Assembly (NCBI GenBank): GCA_903813345.2
Contig: CAIIXF020000002.1
Coordinates: 20,102,455-20,166,454, forward strand
Length of the DNA: 64,000 nucleotides
Source: Owenia fusiformis
Lineage: Eukaryota > Annelida > Polychaeta > Sabellida > Oweniidae
Direction: 5' to 3'
The notes beneath the pieces were generated by a model that was not told the DNA's origin, searched no databases, and worked only from the letters and a program-made list of their open reading frames with translations. Shown here in pieces: positions 14,001 through 25,092 of this stretch. The position numbers and the translations under genes are program-made. The first letter of the stretch is position 1. Every line of letters starts with the position of its first letter.

Positions 14001-17000
14001 CTTCTTTTCACAGAAATATTCTTATAACAGCCTTGTCCCTCTGTTATTCTGTAATGAATGTAAAAATAAAAAAGTTATTATAAGTACAATATCAGGGTGA
14101 TTGTTCTTAACACAAAATATAGTGGAACTAGCTGAATTTGCGGGAACCATCCTCCTCCCCTCATCTGGCCAAAAATTCTTTCAAAATCATACAGTTTTTC
14201 ACCATTCTAAGCACTTTACAACTGATTTTTGCCATTTTTGGACCAAAATTGTCAAAAGTGAACCCCCTTGGAATTTTTTAAAAAGTGAACCCCCTTTGCG
14301 AAAACTGGCAACTGGCTCGAACAATGTCCTGAGAATTATATGAAAACACATAAAATCAGGCCCTTTTTTCAAATCACTGGAAATGAACTAGAACCACAAA
14401 CAACACTGAACTCTCTCTCTGTGTACATACACAGACAAATTAAAATCAATGATTTGATTGCTTGTTTCAGAAAAGGCAAATCAGAAACTGGCGTTGTTTT
14501 CCATAAGACAGATTGACAAGGCTGCTATGACTTATTTACACTGGTAAACTGCTCAATCAATGTAATGCTAATATAAGGCTTTAACTATTGTCGCCAACAG
14601 ACTGAATTTTGCATGAGATTATTTATGAATTTGTATATTATTTTTCCTCATTTTTACATAGATGGATTTATTGCAATACCTGTAATGGATAATGAGGCCT
14701 GTGGTCTTATAGTACAGTATTCTGCATTTGACAAAAATACATTTGTTTCATTTTTAGTGCTACAGACTAGATAATCTACAGCCTATTTATGTTGTTTATA
14801 CAAGAATATTTCCACTAGGGGACTTCTGCTCAATGTCGACCATTGTCATTGTTCATCTTGGGGTTATTTCAACCATGGCTTATTTATAAAGTTCTAGAGA
14901 GTCTACCATTTTTAAATTATGATAAATTAAAAATATTGAAATATCCGATTGAAGAGATCTAAATACAAAATAGCTAACTTCAGAAATTTCAGTTGTCAGC
15001 CAAGGTCAATGTAACCCCATAGCCAAAGAGCCCCAGCATGAAATAACCCCATGGATCAAAATTTGATGGAAGACCCCTAGTAAACCCCAGCAGTCTGTAT
15101 GGTTGTGTATACTGCATGTCTTATTGTATCCTAGCATGGTTGTATTATTTGCTTTCTATATTTTAGGCAGGCCTAACTGCTTCCCTTAAGTCTGGTGTAC
15201 AGAGAGGTGTGAGCAATGTGATGGGCATGTTCAAAAAGAGGGGGTCTTGATAGTTGAGGTAACTATCGTGTTCAAAAAGAGGGGTCTTGATAGTTAAGCT
15301 AACTATCGTGTTCAAAAAGAGGGGGATCTTGATAGTTAAGGTAACCATCATGTTCAAAAAGAGGGGATCTTGATAGTTAAGGTAACCATCATGTTCAAAA
15401 AGAGGAAGTCGTGACAGTTAAGGTAACTGTCATGTTCAAAAAGAGGAGGTCTTGATAGTTAAAGTAACTTTCTTGTTCAAAAAGAGGAGATCTTGATAGT
15501 TAAGGTAACTGTCATGTTCAAAAAGAGGAGGTCTTGATAGTTAAGGTAACTGTCATGTTCAAAAAGAGGAGATCTTGATAGTTAAGGTAACTGTCATGTT
15601 CAAAAAGAGGAGGTCTTGATAGTTAAGGTAACTGCCATGAATAAAAAGAGGAGGTCTTGATAATCAATGTAACCGTCATGTTCAAAAAGAGGAGGTCTTG
15701 ATAGTTAAGGTAACCATCATGTTCAAAAAGAGGAGATCTTGATAGTTAAGGTAACCGTCATGTTCAAAAAGAGGAGGTCTTGATAGTTAAGGTAACTGTC
15801 ATGTTCAAAAAGAGGAGATCTTGATAGTTAAGGTAACTGTCATGTTCAAAAAGAGGAGGTCTTGATAGTTAAGGTAACTGCCATGAATAAAAAGAGGAGG
15901 TCTTGATAATCAATGTAACCGTCATGTTCAAAAAGAGGAGGTCTTGATAGTTAAGGTAACCATCATGTTCAAAAAGAGGAGGTCTTGATAGTTAAGGTAA
16001 CTGTCATGTTCAAAAAGAGGAGGTCTTGATAGTTAAGGTAACTGTCATGTTCAAAAAGAGGAGATCTTGATAGTTAAGGTAACTGTCATGTTCAAAAAGA
16101 GGAGGTCTTGATAGTTAAGGTAACTGCCATGAATAAAAAGAGGAGGTCTTGATAATCAATGTAACCGTCATGTTCAAAAAGAGGAGATCTTGATAGTTAA
16201 GGTAACCATCATGTTCAAAAAGAGGAGATCTTGATAGTTAAGGTAACCGTCATGTTCAAATGGAGGAGGTCTTGGTAGTTAAGGTAACCGTCATGTTCAA
16301 AAAGAGGAGGTCTTGATAATCAATGTAACCGTCATGTTCAAAAAGAGGAGGTCTTGATAGTTAAGGTAACCGCCATGAATAAAAAGAGGAGGTCTTGATA
16401 ATCAATGTAACCGTCATGTTCAAAAAGAGGAGGTCTTGATAGTTAAGGTAACCATCATGTTCAAAAAGAGGAGATCTTGATAGTTAAGGTAACCGTCATG
16501 TTCAAATGGGGGAGGTCTTGATAGTTAAGGTAACCGTCATGTTCAAAAAGAGGAGGTCTTGATAATCAATGTAACCGTCATGTTCAAAAAGAGGAGGTCT
16601 TGATAGTTAAGATAACCATCATGTTCAAAAAGAGGAGATCTTGATTGTTAAGGTAAATGTCATGTGTAAAATGAGGAGGTCTTGATAGTTAAGGTAACCA
16701 TCATGTTCAAAATGAGGAAGTCTTGATATTTAAGGTAACCGTCATATTCAAAAAGAGGAGGTCTTAATAGTTAAGGTAATCGTCATATTCAAAAAGAGGG
16801 AACGGTGATAGTTAAGGTAACCGTCATGTATAAAAGCGGAGGTCTTGATAGTTAAAGTAACCATCATGTTCAAAAAGAGGAGCTCTTGATAGTTAAGGTA
16901 ACCGTCATGTTCAAATGGAGGAGGTCTTGATAGTTAAGGTAACCGTCATGTTCAAAAAGAGGAGGTCTTGATAGTTAAGGTACTAACCAACATGTTCAAT

Positions 17001-17817
17001 AGAGGATTAGATCGGTCGAAAAAATATCATTAGAGTCTGTTTAATGCGAGTAAGCTCAGATTTGGGACTGAAACCATTTTTTGTTGTTGGTGTTCTCATT
17101 ATTGTAGTTAAAGAATTTTTTTATTGTCTAGCAAAATCTGTGTGCTTCCATAAACAATAATTAAGAGGAGGTGGAATCGAGAATGAAACAAAAAATTGAT
17201 TTGCCTACTGCAAGTCACATTGCACATGTATTTAAGAATTTTCAATAGAGAGAAACTCCAAAAGGGCGTTGGACAGTGGCAATTTTCAGTAAATAAAAGA
17301 ATTATGAATGTTTTGTAATGGTTGAAAACATAAGTAACAGGATCTTTTTGAAATAATTAAAATCATCATTAATTATATTCCTGATGAATGTATCATGTTC
17401 TCAACACAAATCTATGATGAATGAATTCGTACTTTTGATCTTGCCTTTTCAAATGTTCCATACATGTGAAACCTAGAATGCAAACATAAATAAAACCAGT
17501 GTATAGGGAGTGACTGAGGTCAAAAAATGAACACTATTCATTGCATGTTAAAAATTCCGAGCAAACCGAAGAGATTTTGGACAACCTTTGTGGACGAATC
17601 CTAGAATAAATGCAAATTATCTGAATATATAATACTGTAGTGTTAATTTACTAGTTTATCAAATTGAATACTGTACATAAAACTGTACACTAATACAGTA
17701 CTAGATACTCAACAGAATTTTTTAACTGCTTTAATTTTTTTATTTCAGAGTTTACGCAGCAGTATCAAACTTGGAGTACAGAGCATGTTTGGAGGTATAC
17801 GCAAGTCAAAGAGCTAG
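2002..17817 (+). CDS. APBB: Fe65/APBB-family adaptor (WW + two PTB domains), 3' part of gene
   Basis: Cytoplasmic/nuclear adaptor; known Fe65 proteins bind the APP tail through PTB2. Exons, all with AG/GT borders and matching phase: 2002-2176, 4507-4579, 5894-6000, 6603-6706, 7074-7284, 7780-7907, 10247-10391, 11165-11297, 11537-11623, 12477-12592, 12879-12952, 13464-13572, 13903-13980, then either 15167-15250 or 17749-17817. The visible part is about 540 or 535 residues. The WW domain spans exons 2-3 (LPPGWEKHED, then YYWHIKSGTIQRDPP). PTB1 runs over 7074-10391 (VRSLGWVRI, IRVWGVGRD, DFAYVARD, CHVFRC). PTB2 runs over 11537-13980 (CHYLGTAQV, CRVRFLSFMG, RYQKCLDAH). The N-terminal exons lie upstream of the window, since the first exon seen starts inside a codon. 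Oddity: the usual second WW tryptophan position reads Arg (IQRDPP). I cannot assign the gene to APBB1, 2 or 3. Confidence 0.93.
2177..4506. other. APBB intron
   Basis: Apart from the 25-bp repeat and T-rich runs near 3090-3120, I see no coding signal. Near 4290-4370 there is a short stretch resembling the pogo-like repeat at 23874-24054 (gtgttcacattgaaaggtgt, then caagttttactgg). Confidence 0.6.
2630..2965. repeat. 25-bp tandem repeat in APBB intron
   Basis: About a dozen degenerate copies of a unit containing agacaaagagtcatagaaac. The clearest copies are at 2745-2880 with 25-bp spacing. Confidence 0.85.
6261..6400. repeat. Dispersed short repeat ('gcccgtagcc' family) in APBB intron
   Basis: Starts caggcccgtagcctgctttt, includes gggttcactgttcaaa and ends in gatggctacaggcctg, so its ends form an inverted pair. 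Related copies lie at 8441-8815, 14131-14325, 57421-57590 and 60145-60215. Confidence 0.75.
7908..10246. other. APBB intron
   Basis: Contains the repeat pair at 8441-8815 and otherwise AT-rich sequence. At about 10091, tacgagggctgttcaataaa looks like a single mariner-type end with no partner found. No extra exon is recognised. Confidence 0.55.
8441..8815. repeat. Two back-to-back copies of the 'gcccgtagcc' repeat
   Basis: One copy covers about 8441-8575 and a second, in the opposite orientation, about 8578-8815. Shared pieces are cgtagccaggatttgccaag, aaaactgcatgattttgaaa and their complements. The open frames here are repeat-derived. Confidence 0.75.
11981..12283. mobile_element. MITE-like element with 'ggctccc' inverted ends
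   Basis: Left end gaggactggctcccag and right end gggagccaatcctccttg are inverted partners. A shorter relative lies at 35731-35883. No coding capacity; it lies in an APBB intron. Confidence 0.6.
14131..14325. repeat. Dispersed 'gcccgtagcc' family repeat
   Basis: Shares ttctttcaaaatcatacagt, gtcaaaagtgaaccccct and aaaagtgaaccccctttgcg with the copies at 8441-8815 and 57421-57590. Confidence 0.7.
15167..15250 (+). CDS. APBB: APBB alternative last exon A (27 codons + stop)
   Basis: Begins after a tttag acceptor in phase 0, directly compatible with the phase-0 donor at 13981. It encodes a basic C-terminus containing SLKSGVQRGVSNVMG and ending MFKKRGS, then TGA at 15248-15250. This matches the basic, amphipathic end of known Fe65 proteins (RRGVQSLWG-like). 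The final codons and the stop form the first unit of the minisatellite at 15227-17010. Exon B at 17749 encodes a similar peptide in the same phase, so the two look like duplicated, mutually exclusive last exons. Confidence 0.8.
   Translation, partial: AGLTASLKSGVQRGVSNVMGMFKKRGS
15227..17010 (+). repeat. 41-bp minisatellite grown from the APBB last exon
   Basis: About 43 copies of a 41-bp unit (atgttcaaaaagaggaggtc, then ttgatagttaaggtaaccgtc). The first unit is the final codons and stop of APBB exon A. A variant unit (atgaataaaaagagg and gataatcaatgtaacc) recurs at 15661, 15907 and 16153, exactly 246 bp (six units) apart. This shows a higher-order duplication; later copies are at multiples of 41. 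Each standard unit carries aaggtaac, which resembles a 5' splice site. Confidence 0.97.
17011..17748. other. APBB intron between minisatellite and last exon B
   Basis: AT-rich, no repeat or coding signal recognised. It ends in a pyrimidine tract and cag acceptor at 17748. Confidence 0.5.
17749..17817 (+). CDS. APBB: APBB alternative last exon B (22 codons + stop)
   Basis: Begins after a pyrimidine-rich tract and cag acceptor in phase 0. It encodes SLRSSIKLGVQSMFGG and a KSKS end, then TAG. The peptide aligns residue by residue with the end of exon A (SLKSGVQRGVSNVMG...), so one derives from the other by duplication. Splicing from the donor at 13981 would skip exon A and the whole minisatellite. 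It looks more like the ancestral Fe65 end (GVQSMFGG compared with GVQSLWG), which is an inference from memory of the family. Confidence 0.78.
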   Translation, partial: SLRSSIKLGVQSMFGGIRKSKS

Positions 17818-18379
17818 TACTCAATGAGCTTAGTAGTCAATGAGCTAGAAGAAGTCAATGAGCTAGAAGAAGTCAATGAGCTGTTATGCTGTATTTCACG
17901 CTTACCTTAATCATTCCTTACTATATGTACAGGTGAATATGATAGAACTGGAAACAATGGATATGTTTATATGATGTTGACATTATAATATGATACGATA
18001 TGATGTGATATGATAGTTAATGGAAATACAGAAGGAAATCCTGTGCTAAGGGCTGACGATAGCAAATCCAGTCCACCCCAGTGAGGATGATTTGAACTGG
18101 ACATGTTTGCTAACTGGCAACGTCTCTGTTACTTGCATTAAACATGTTACCATGATATTAATTGGTTGTATAATGATATTTATGGTATTAACTGAACTGG
18201 CCATGTGCTTCTTATATGTGTCAAGTATGTTTACATGATGGGAACTCGTGAAATAAGGAAGGATGTCAGTATAAGACCAGTGTGTACAACTGAATATAGT
18301 GGTTGAGAATTTACACATAATTATGACTTAAGTGCAATTCTGAAATGTTTCCAGATTGGAAGACGCATATACATTAATA

Positions 18380-18581
18380 TACAGGGTGTCAAATAAATAT
18401 GTTCTCCCCTCAACTTTAACATCCACAAAATGTTGCATAACTTTTTTTCTGTATGATATCCAAATTATTCTTTAGTACCTTAAAACAAGGCTCCATGGAG
18501 CAACTCTAATTTGTGCACTTTTATGCACAAAAGTTTATACTCTTGAAATGAAGGGGGGACATATTTATTTGACACCCTGTA
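18380..18581. mobile_element. Tc1/mariner-type MITE, 202 bp
   Basis: Flanked by TA on both sides. The inverted ends are at least 22 bp: cagggtgtcaaataaatatg on the left and its complement on the right. No coding capacity. The left end contains an AATAAA about 570 bp after the APBB stop, which could act as a poly(A) signal (inference). Confidence 0.88.
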
Positions 18582-19286
18582 CATAACACTGGCATGTAGC
18601 GATTATAGCGGTCCTGTCTTGGCTTATTGAATTGTTACGAAGTTACGTATGCGGTGCGGAAGTTAGAGAGGAAATGACCATCATTTCAATGTTATAGTTT
18701 ATGCAGGAAAATTGAGATTAGGCCACTGGAGTATTTGTTTCATGCATTTGTAAAACATTACCCACTCATAGGTCATACTTATCATTAAACCAATAACTCA
18801 AATATATGCCCTTGTACACCGATCACCTGTTGAAATTAATACAGGCCGATTTCAACAAATGTAAACGGCGATATAATTAAAATCGTATTCAAGCATGACC
18901 ACGTCCCAACTTCTTTTGTTTTCTTTACAACTAAGCTATGCCTGCAGTCTATTCAGTGTTGCGTATCGATCCTTGTTTATTATAAAAATAGTGCAACAAC
19001 AAGCAGAATTCACACATTCACCTTATACTTATTCTCAACTGAAGACATTGAATTTATCTCTTAAGTTTTACATTATAAATATCTTAACATGCAGAATACG
19101 CAAATAGAGGCTTAGGCCCAACTTTGTATGAATTTTATGAGAATAATCTGATTTTAGAGAAATGAAAAGAAAAATGTCCACACCCTACACAAAATATTTA
19201 TGGTTCCCCGGGAATACGTATGTGTTGCTTGTATATTAGAATCGTATTCCAGTTACAGAAAGAAGTACATATCATGCTAAACTTTA

Positions 19287-19440
19287 TATAGGGGTTATGC
19301 ACTGGGAGGTTTTGGATACAGGGAATATCCCAAGGGATATACAATTTATCTTCCCGAGGGACTGAAGGGACCAAGGGAAGATGTATTGTATATCCCAAGA
19401 TATATTTCCTGTATCCAAACCGACCGTGCATAACTGTTGT
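19287..19440. mobile_element. Palindromic MITE, about 150 bp
   Basis: Left arm gttatgcactgggaggtttt followed by ggatacaggg; right arm cctgtatccaaaccgaccgt followed by gcataac. A second copy in the opposite orientation lies at 45886-46010. Confidence 0.8.
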
Positions 19441-19499
19441 GTTCCATACCTGATGAGGTAAGCATGTATCCCATATGCTCTGGTGTGTTTACTTGCAAA

Positions 19500-19690
19500 A
19501 TATGTTATCATTTTCAAAAAAAATTCAAATTTTTTCCAAATTTGTTTTCAATTTTTTTCAAAAATGAATTTTTTTCCCAAATTTTTTTCACATTTTTTTC
19601 CAAATTTTTTTTTCAAATTTTTTTTCACATAATTTTCTTCCACAATTTTTTTTCAAATTTTTATTTTCAAATTTTCGTTTAAAAAAATAT
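19500..19690. repeat. T-rich low-complexity tract
   Basis: Degenerate repeats of tttttttccaaattt. The open frame across it (poly-Phe) is not a gene. Confidence 0.85.
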
Positions 19691-19769
19691 CATATTTTAC
19701 CACTGATTTCAAAAATACCGTTTTTATTTTGACATGTTATCCTATGGATATCATGCTAAGTATGGAATA

Positions 19770-20290
19770 AATACAGAATATCACATCATTTTGAGTGATA
19801 TCATTTTTATCGCCGAGTTGATATCAAATATCAACACGAGTGAGCGAAGCGAATGAGTGTTGATATTTGATATCTACGAGGCGATAAAATGATATCACGA
19901 GAAATTATGTGATATTTGGTTTATCCCATGATTACGATCACCTTGTGATATAGTTCGTCATAAATACAATTTTTTAATCGTTATTTAGCAGCCTTCTAAT
20001 CAAATTATATACACAATCGTAATTTAATACACCAATGAAACTTAAAGAGAATAAATTAACGGACCTATTTTCTCAAAAGAGAATAAATTATCTGACCTAA
20101 TTTCCAACAATATTGTGGCGCGAAATGCAAATGTGATATCACACGGATATGCGTGAGATAAACGATATCACGCGCATATGAGTATGATAAACGAAATTTA
20201 TGGAAAATTTCACACGAATTTCAATGATATCAGAAATATCAAGAGCTGTTATTGTACAGATAACACATTAATCGTGGGATAAAAAGTGAT
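19770..20290. repeat. Palindrome-rich gatatc block
   Basis: Contains gttgatatcaaatatcaaca facing tgttgatatttgatatctac, and inverted copies of tgatatcatttttatcgccg. A fragment with the same atatcatttttatc.acgag motif lies at about 59668-59700. Confidence 0.65.
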
Positions 20291-20339
20291 ATTCGATGGT
20301 TTGAAAAGTGATATTCTTTTTACATTTTTTAATTATTTT

Positions 20340-20493
20340 CAAAAATATTTAAAAAAGATTTTCAAAGTTGATAAACAATTTCCGAAACCATATTTTTAGA
20401 TGTATTTATACATGTAGATTTCAAATATGACATCACTTTGACTGAATTTTGAATATTTGATGACGTAAATCAAGATAATTTGTACTCGCATCT
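20340..20493. mobile_element. Truncated copy of the 423-bp 'catctagtctatt' MITE
   Basis: Matches the right half of the element at 22423-22845: tacatgtagatttcaaatat, gacatcactttgactgaatt and tactcgcatctagtctattc. Confidence 0.8.
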
Positions 20494-20639
20494 AGTCTAT
20501 TCCACAGGTTTGGGACAAGTGTACAGGAAAATCTCCATGTTCAATTGATGTATGATCAATATACGAATCGAATGTATTCTCTTGTGCATTACAATATCCA
20601 CATTGAAACATTTTTGGCCTGCAATGGACGTATAATGAA

Positions 20640-21140
20640 TAGTATAGTTTCTAAATAGCTAAATAAAGCTGAATAAAGCTGACATAATAGATGTCATGTT
20701 TGTTCATCTTGGGCCAGCCTTCCTTTGAGTGCTATGCTAAAAGCTTGCAATAGTCACTTAATTTCATGATTTATCAAAGAGTGTTAGTCAAATCTGTCTG
20801 AAACCTGAATGATATACTATTAAATGACCCTGTCAATGAACATATTGTGATTAAACATGAAAATGTTGCTTGTCATACGATTAAACCATGGTTTTAAAGA
20901 ATTTTAGCATAACATCAATAGAGATTTAGCCCAAGTTTTTTTAAAATGTCATGGAGAATGATTTAAATGACATATATGTGTAAATCAAAGCTATTATTGT
21001 AGGAAATATACCACTGAATTCAAATATGCTATTCAAAAGAGAGAAAAGTAAGTCATTAGAGGTAAAACGTGCAAATCTCTTAAAATCTCATGAAAAACGA
21101 GAATTAGCGAGATTTCAAAATCATTTAGAAACTCCTCTAT
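20640..21140. repeat. Dispersed ~500-bp repeat, copy 1
   Basis: Long similarity to 33345-33820: atagtttctaaatag, atttcatgatttatcaaag, gattaaacatg.aaatgtt, actgaattcaaatatgc, cattagaggt and acgagat.tagcgagatttc. The open frame at 21026 lies in its tail and is not called a gene. Confidence 0.8.
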
Positions 21141-22422
21141 TAGAATATGAGGCCGTGTTATCATTCAAATGTAAAGTCACGGTATTGGGTTGCAAGTTAA
21201 TATCAGATTCAATGCAAATTAATCATTTAATATCAGATGCGCGATCAGTCCAATAATGTAATTTCAGGTCATCAGTTCGATATCTAGCAGTTGTTCTAAC
21301 GACACGGTATTACTAGTCTATCATATTATAAATACACACACATATAAATTAATCAAACTGGTACACGATATAAGCACGACTGCTCTTTCAATTGAGTATA
21401 AATGTTGATAAACTCACCCGGAAGCCAACACATACATGTTTAGACGATGCTATTTTCAGTTCAGTGTAAGAGTAAATGCCCGGATATAGAGGCTTTTCGT
21501 GTAAAGTTTTAACCAAGCATTTAGAATCGGGTTATATTGCGTGTAGAATTTATCGATATCAGGGCCGCTACATGCCAGTGACATAAATGTACTGTATATT
21601 GACATCGACTTTTACTTCAAGAGTAATAAATACACAATACGATGCTATATGAAATACATCATATTATGTGAAAGCTTTTGAACTCTCTAAACTTTCAACC
21701 ATCTCATAACTTGAATCTTTCTAACTTAAGACCAGAGCTGTTGTGCCTCAGTTACATTTGATCTAAAGCAACCAGACAGTACCGCGAACATAGCTTCCTA
21801 AAATCAAGAGAAATATGCAGCATAAACTATAAGGATAAGCAGAATGATGTAGATTTTCTTTATTGTTTTTGTGAAGCCACAGCCGTTGTATGCCCGCCTT
21901 AGAGCAAATGTAACGGAGGCTTTATTCAATATGAAAGGTTGTTTGATATGTATAAATACAAATGCTCTCTTTTTTCTTTAAAATATATGTTGGTCAAATG
22001 TTTGTAGAAATTCTGTTTGGTTAAAAAAGATTATGCCAACATTCATGATATTTAGTGCAAAGATATGCCCACTTGAACACAAAACACAAAATAAAAATTA
22101 ATAGAATTCACAAAAATGAGTATTTGTTACATTACACAGCTGACATATTATTCTAAAATGACATCAATTACCGTATAAAATGACATCAACTACAGTATGT
22201 ATTAATCTAAAATGACATCCTTTATATACCAGAATGGAAACATTATATGTATTGGGTTTTCAATAATTATATAACCCTGTATGTTTTTGAGCAGAAAGAT
22301 ATTCTCTATGTTTCTGTTAATGCTAATGTTCATAAGTAGCATTCCTTGAAGTATGAGTCTTTTGAGGAGGCATATTGCTTCATGATTTGAACAGTTTGGG
22401 TTAAGATCCGCCTAAATAACGC

Positions 22423-22845
22423 AGATGCGAGTAAGTAGTTACCAGTTTCACCACCAGGTGGCTCGTTCGGGTCAGATAGCATGGCGGGTATAGTAGAATG
22501 TTCCCTTTAACTTAAATTACATCTGTTTTAGTTGTTCAATTTTCATATAACCCTTATGTATCTAATTGTTATGTGAATTAAAATATGTCCAGTAAAAGAA
22601 AATTTTATCTGTCCAATACAAGAAAAGATATTTCTCTTTTTGTGATTTTGTAACATTGGGTCTATGGGGAATCAACCCGAGCTAGAAGTCACATTTTCAA
22701 AAAAATTAAATTTTCAAAGTTAATTAACAATTTTCGAAATCATATTTGTAGATGTACTTTTACATGTAGATTTCAAATATGATATCACTTTGACTGAATT
22801 TTGAATATTTAATGACGTAAATCAAGATTTTTTCTACTCGCATCT
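22423..22845. mobile_element. MITE, 423 bp, uninterrupted copy
   Basis: Inverted ends agatgcgagta..gtag and ctactcgcatct. It includes ccaggtggctcgttcgggtc and gggtctatggggaatc. This copy is the empty-site version of the interrupted element at 46587-47387. Confidence 0.85.
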
Positions 22846-22854
22846 AGTCTATTC

Positions 22855-23215
22855 CAAATGATTTTAATACACCCCTCCCCAAGTAATCCTAAAGCACCCC
22901 TCCTCAAATGATCCTAAAACACTGCTCCCCAAGTGATCCTAATGCACCCATCCCCAAATGATCCTGATACACTGCTCCCCAAATGATCCTAATTAAACCC
23001 TCCCCAAGTGATCATAATACACCACTTTCAAAATGATCCTTCCAAACACACCCCTTCCCTAAATTTCTAATACACCCCTCCCCAAGTGATCATTATACAT
23101 CCCTTTACTAATGATCCTAATAACACCCCTCCCCTTGTGATCCTAATACACCCATCCCCAAATGATCCTTATACACTCCTCAAGACTCCACAAATGATCC
23201 TTATACACCCAGTTT
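22855..23215. repeat. Degenerate ~23-bp tandem repeat
   Basis: Many copies of acaccctccccaaatgatcctaat-type units with strong drift. Confidence 0.8.
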
Positions 23216-23279
23216 TAGTTTTTCTCCAAATCAAATCAAGTAAGTTTATTATGAGAATTTTAATATGAAGCACATAGTG

Positions 23280-23590
23280 CATAGGAATTAACACATAATA
23301 CTAGCACTATGGTTCACATCATGGAAAAGCACTATGGTTTGCACCATGTGGACTAGCACTATGATATACATTATGAACACTTCCTATAGTTTATAACATA
23401 TAGACTAGCACTAAGGTTTACATCATGCATCGGCACTATGGTTAACATCATTTAGACTTACACTCTGGATTACCTTATGCATCAGCACTATGGTTTACAT
23501 CATTTAGACTAGCTTTCTGATTTACATCATGCATCAGCACTATGGTTTATATCATCAAGGCCAGCACTATGGTTAACAGTACCATAGTTT
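23280..23590. repeat. Degenerate ~30-60-bp tandem repeat
   Basis: Units of agcactatggtttacatcat recur about ten times, some alternating with gcatc and tttagact. Confidence 0.75.
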
Positions 23591-23873
23591 GTATATAAAC
23601 CATAGTTTGTATATTCACAAAGTAGACTTGCTGTTCTGTAAATTTCATGACTTTTTATATTATCAGTTTGTAAATAACTTTGAGTAATTTATATTTTTAT
23701 ATGTTTATTCTGTTTTTTCATGATGTACACATTTAGGCCCGTTCCATAATGATATTAAAATTCTTGATAATCATAACATATAAAGGCATTTTTGTTTTAT
23801 ATAATTTGATACAGTGTGCTGATCTTGTATTTAAGTTTGTGCAAAAATGCGCATTCATTTGAGTCATTGAGGT

Positions 23874-24054
23874 ACAGTGAAACCAGTAAAGTGGAACACC
23901 TCTTAAAGTCGAACACCTCGGCTAGTGGAACACTTTTCAGAGTCCCAAGTCTAACTGACTTAGTGTTAAATGAACCTCTATAAGTGGAACACCTCCCAAG
24001 TGGAACATATTTTAGAGGTACCAAAGGTGTTCACTTAGACAGGTTTTACTGTAT
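23874..24054. mobile_element. Pogo/Tigger-like MITE, about 180 bp
   Basis: Left end tacagtgaaaccagtaaagt and right end caggttttactgta are inverted partners with TA at both ends. Internal repeats of agtggaacacctc are typical of pogo-type ends. Related fragments are near 4290-4370 and 27205-27290. Confidence 0.75.
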
Positions 24055-24439
24055 ATTTTTGCAGTGTTACGACTTTCACAATCGATCTCAAATGGATGAT
24101 TTGAATACATCAGCCAACATAAAGATTACATTTTCATTCATTTAGGACTAATTGTGAATGCCTTGTTTATTTATGCTATTATATTATAAATTTGTAAATG
24201 CTCAACTTGTATCAAGTCCAGTTAGGTATCAGCAGATATAGTCCATTGGGTAATACACATATTAAAAATGAACAATCAGTTAATGTTTATAACATACAAT
24301 GTATCTGATATTACAAACACTTACATGTAATGAACAATGAATAAAAATGTATCTATTATTAAACATGGATTTTGTCCGTAAATTTACAACCCCACCCCTC
24401 AGTGACCTCAACGGCATTTTTCAAAGTCTCAGGAGTTCA

Positions 24440-25092
24440 AATCTGACCTTATATTTGGGATTTGACCTTTGGTTGACCTTGAGTGACCTAAATGCTAAAA
24501 AGTTGATTTTTCAACTTGACTATTTGGATTCAAATTAAGGTCACAAAACATAATCACAAAAAAACGACTGAGGTCTGAAAATGTGAAATTGTCAAGGTCA
24601 TAAAACTTGGAGTTTGTTACAAACTGTGCTATCATAAGTTTCTTAAAGTTTGGAACTACAAATCAATATTTTTGACTGAAATAATGTATACAGATAGATA
24701 TTAGTATTCTTTTAGTGATAGCATTTTGCTGTATAGAGACATTTTCCCCAGATTTTTGAGATATTGAAGATAAAAAAGAATTGACCAAATTTGTTTTTCA
24801 AAATCGTCTACAATGTCTCAGAAGCTCAAATCTGACTTTTGATTTGAGATTTGACCTTCAGTGACCTTGTCAACTTGCTTCCGAATTAACCAATTTTTTC
24901 AAAATGAACTCCCAACTTCAAATCTGACTTCTCATTTAAGCAACTAGGTGGTGACATTTTGTCATGTTAATGCCTTTTTTCAACTTGCTCAAATCGAACA
25001 ATTTCTTTTAAAACATCATCCACAAAGTGTCAGGACCTCAAATGTGACCTCAGATTTGAGACTTAACCTTTGGTTGACCTTCAGTGACCTTC
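24440..25092. promoter_or_regulatory. Repeated blocks of TGACCT (nuclear-receptor-type) half-sites
   Basis: Direct repeats of TGACCT: at 24463, 24474 and 24484 (spacings 5 then 4), at 24852 and 24862 (spacing 4), and at 25075 and 25085 (spacing 4), plus single sites at 24444 and 25045. DR4 and DR5 spacings are those used by known nuclear receptor dimers. The blocks are diverged copies of one repeat (aggtcaaa.ggttgacct type), so they may be only a repeat family. They lie 0.6-1.3 kb upstream of the gene at 25697. Confidence 0.35.

Noticed and set aside
19437-19682. Phe/Lys-rich open frame
   Set aside because: A translation of T-rich low-complexity DNA.
21026-21256. 76-codon frame in 20640-21140
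   Set aside because: The same stretch exists as a non-coding dispersed repeat at 33345-33820, where the frame is broken.
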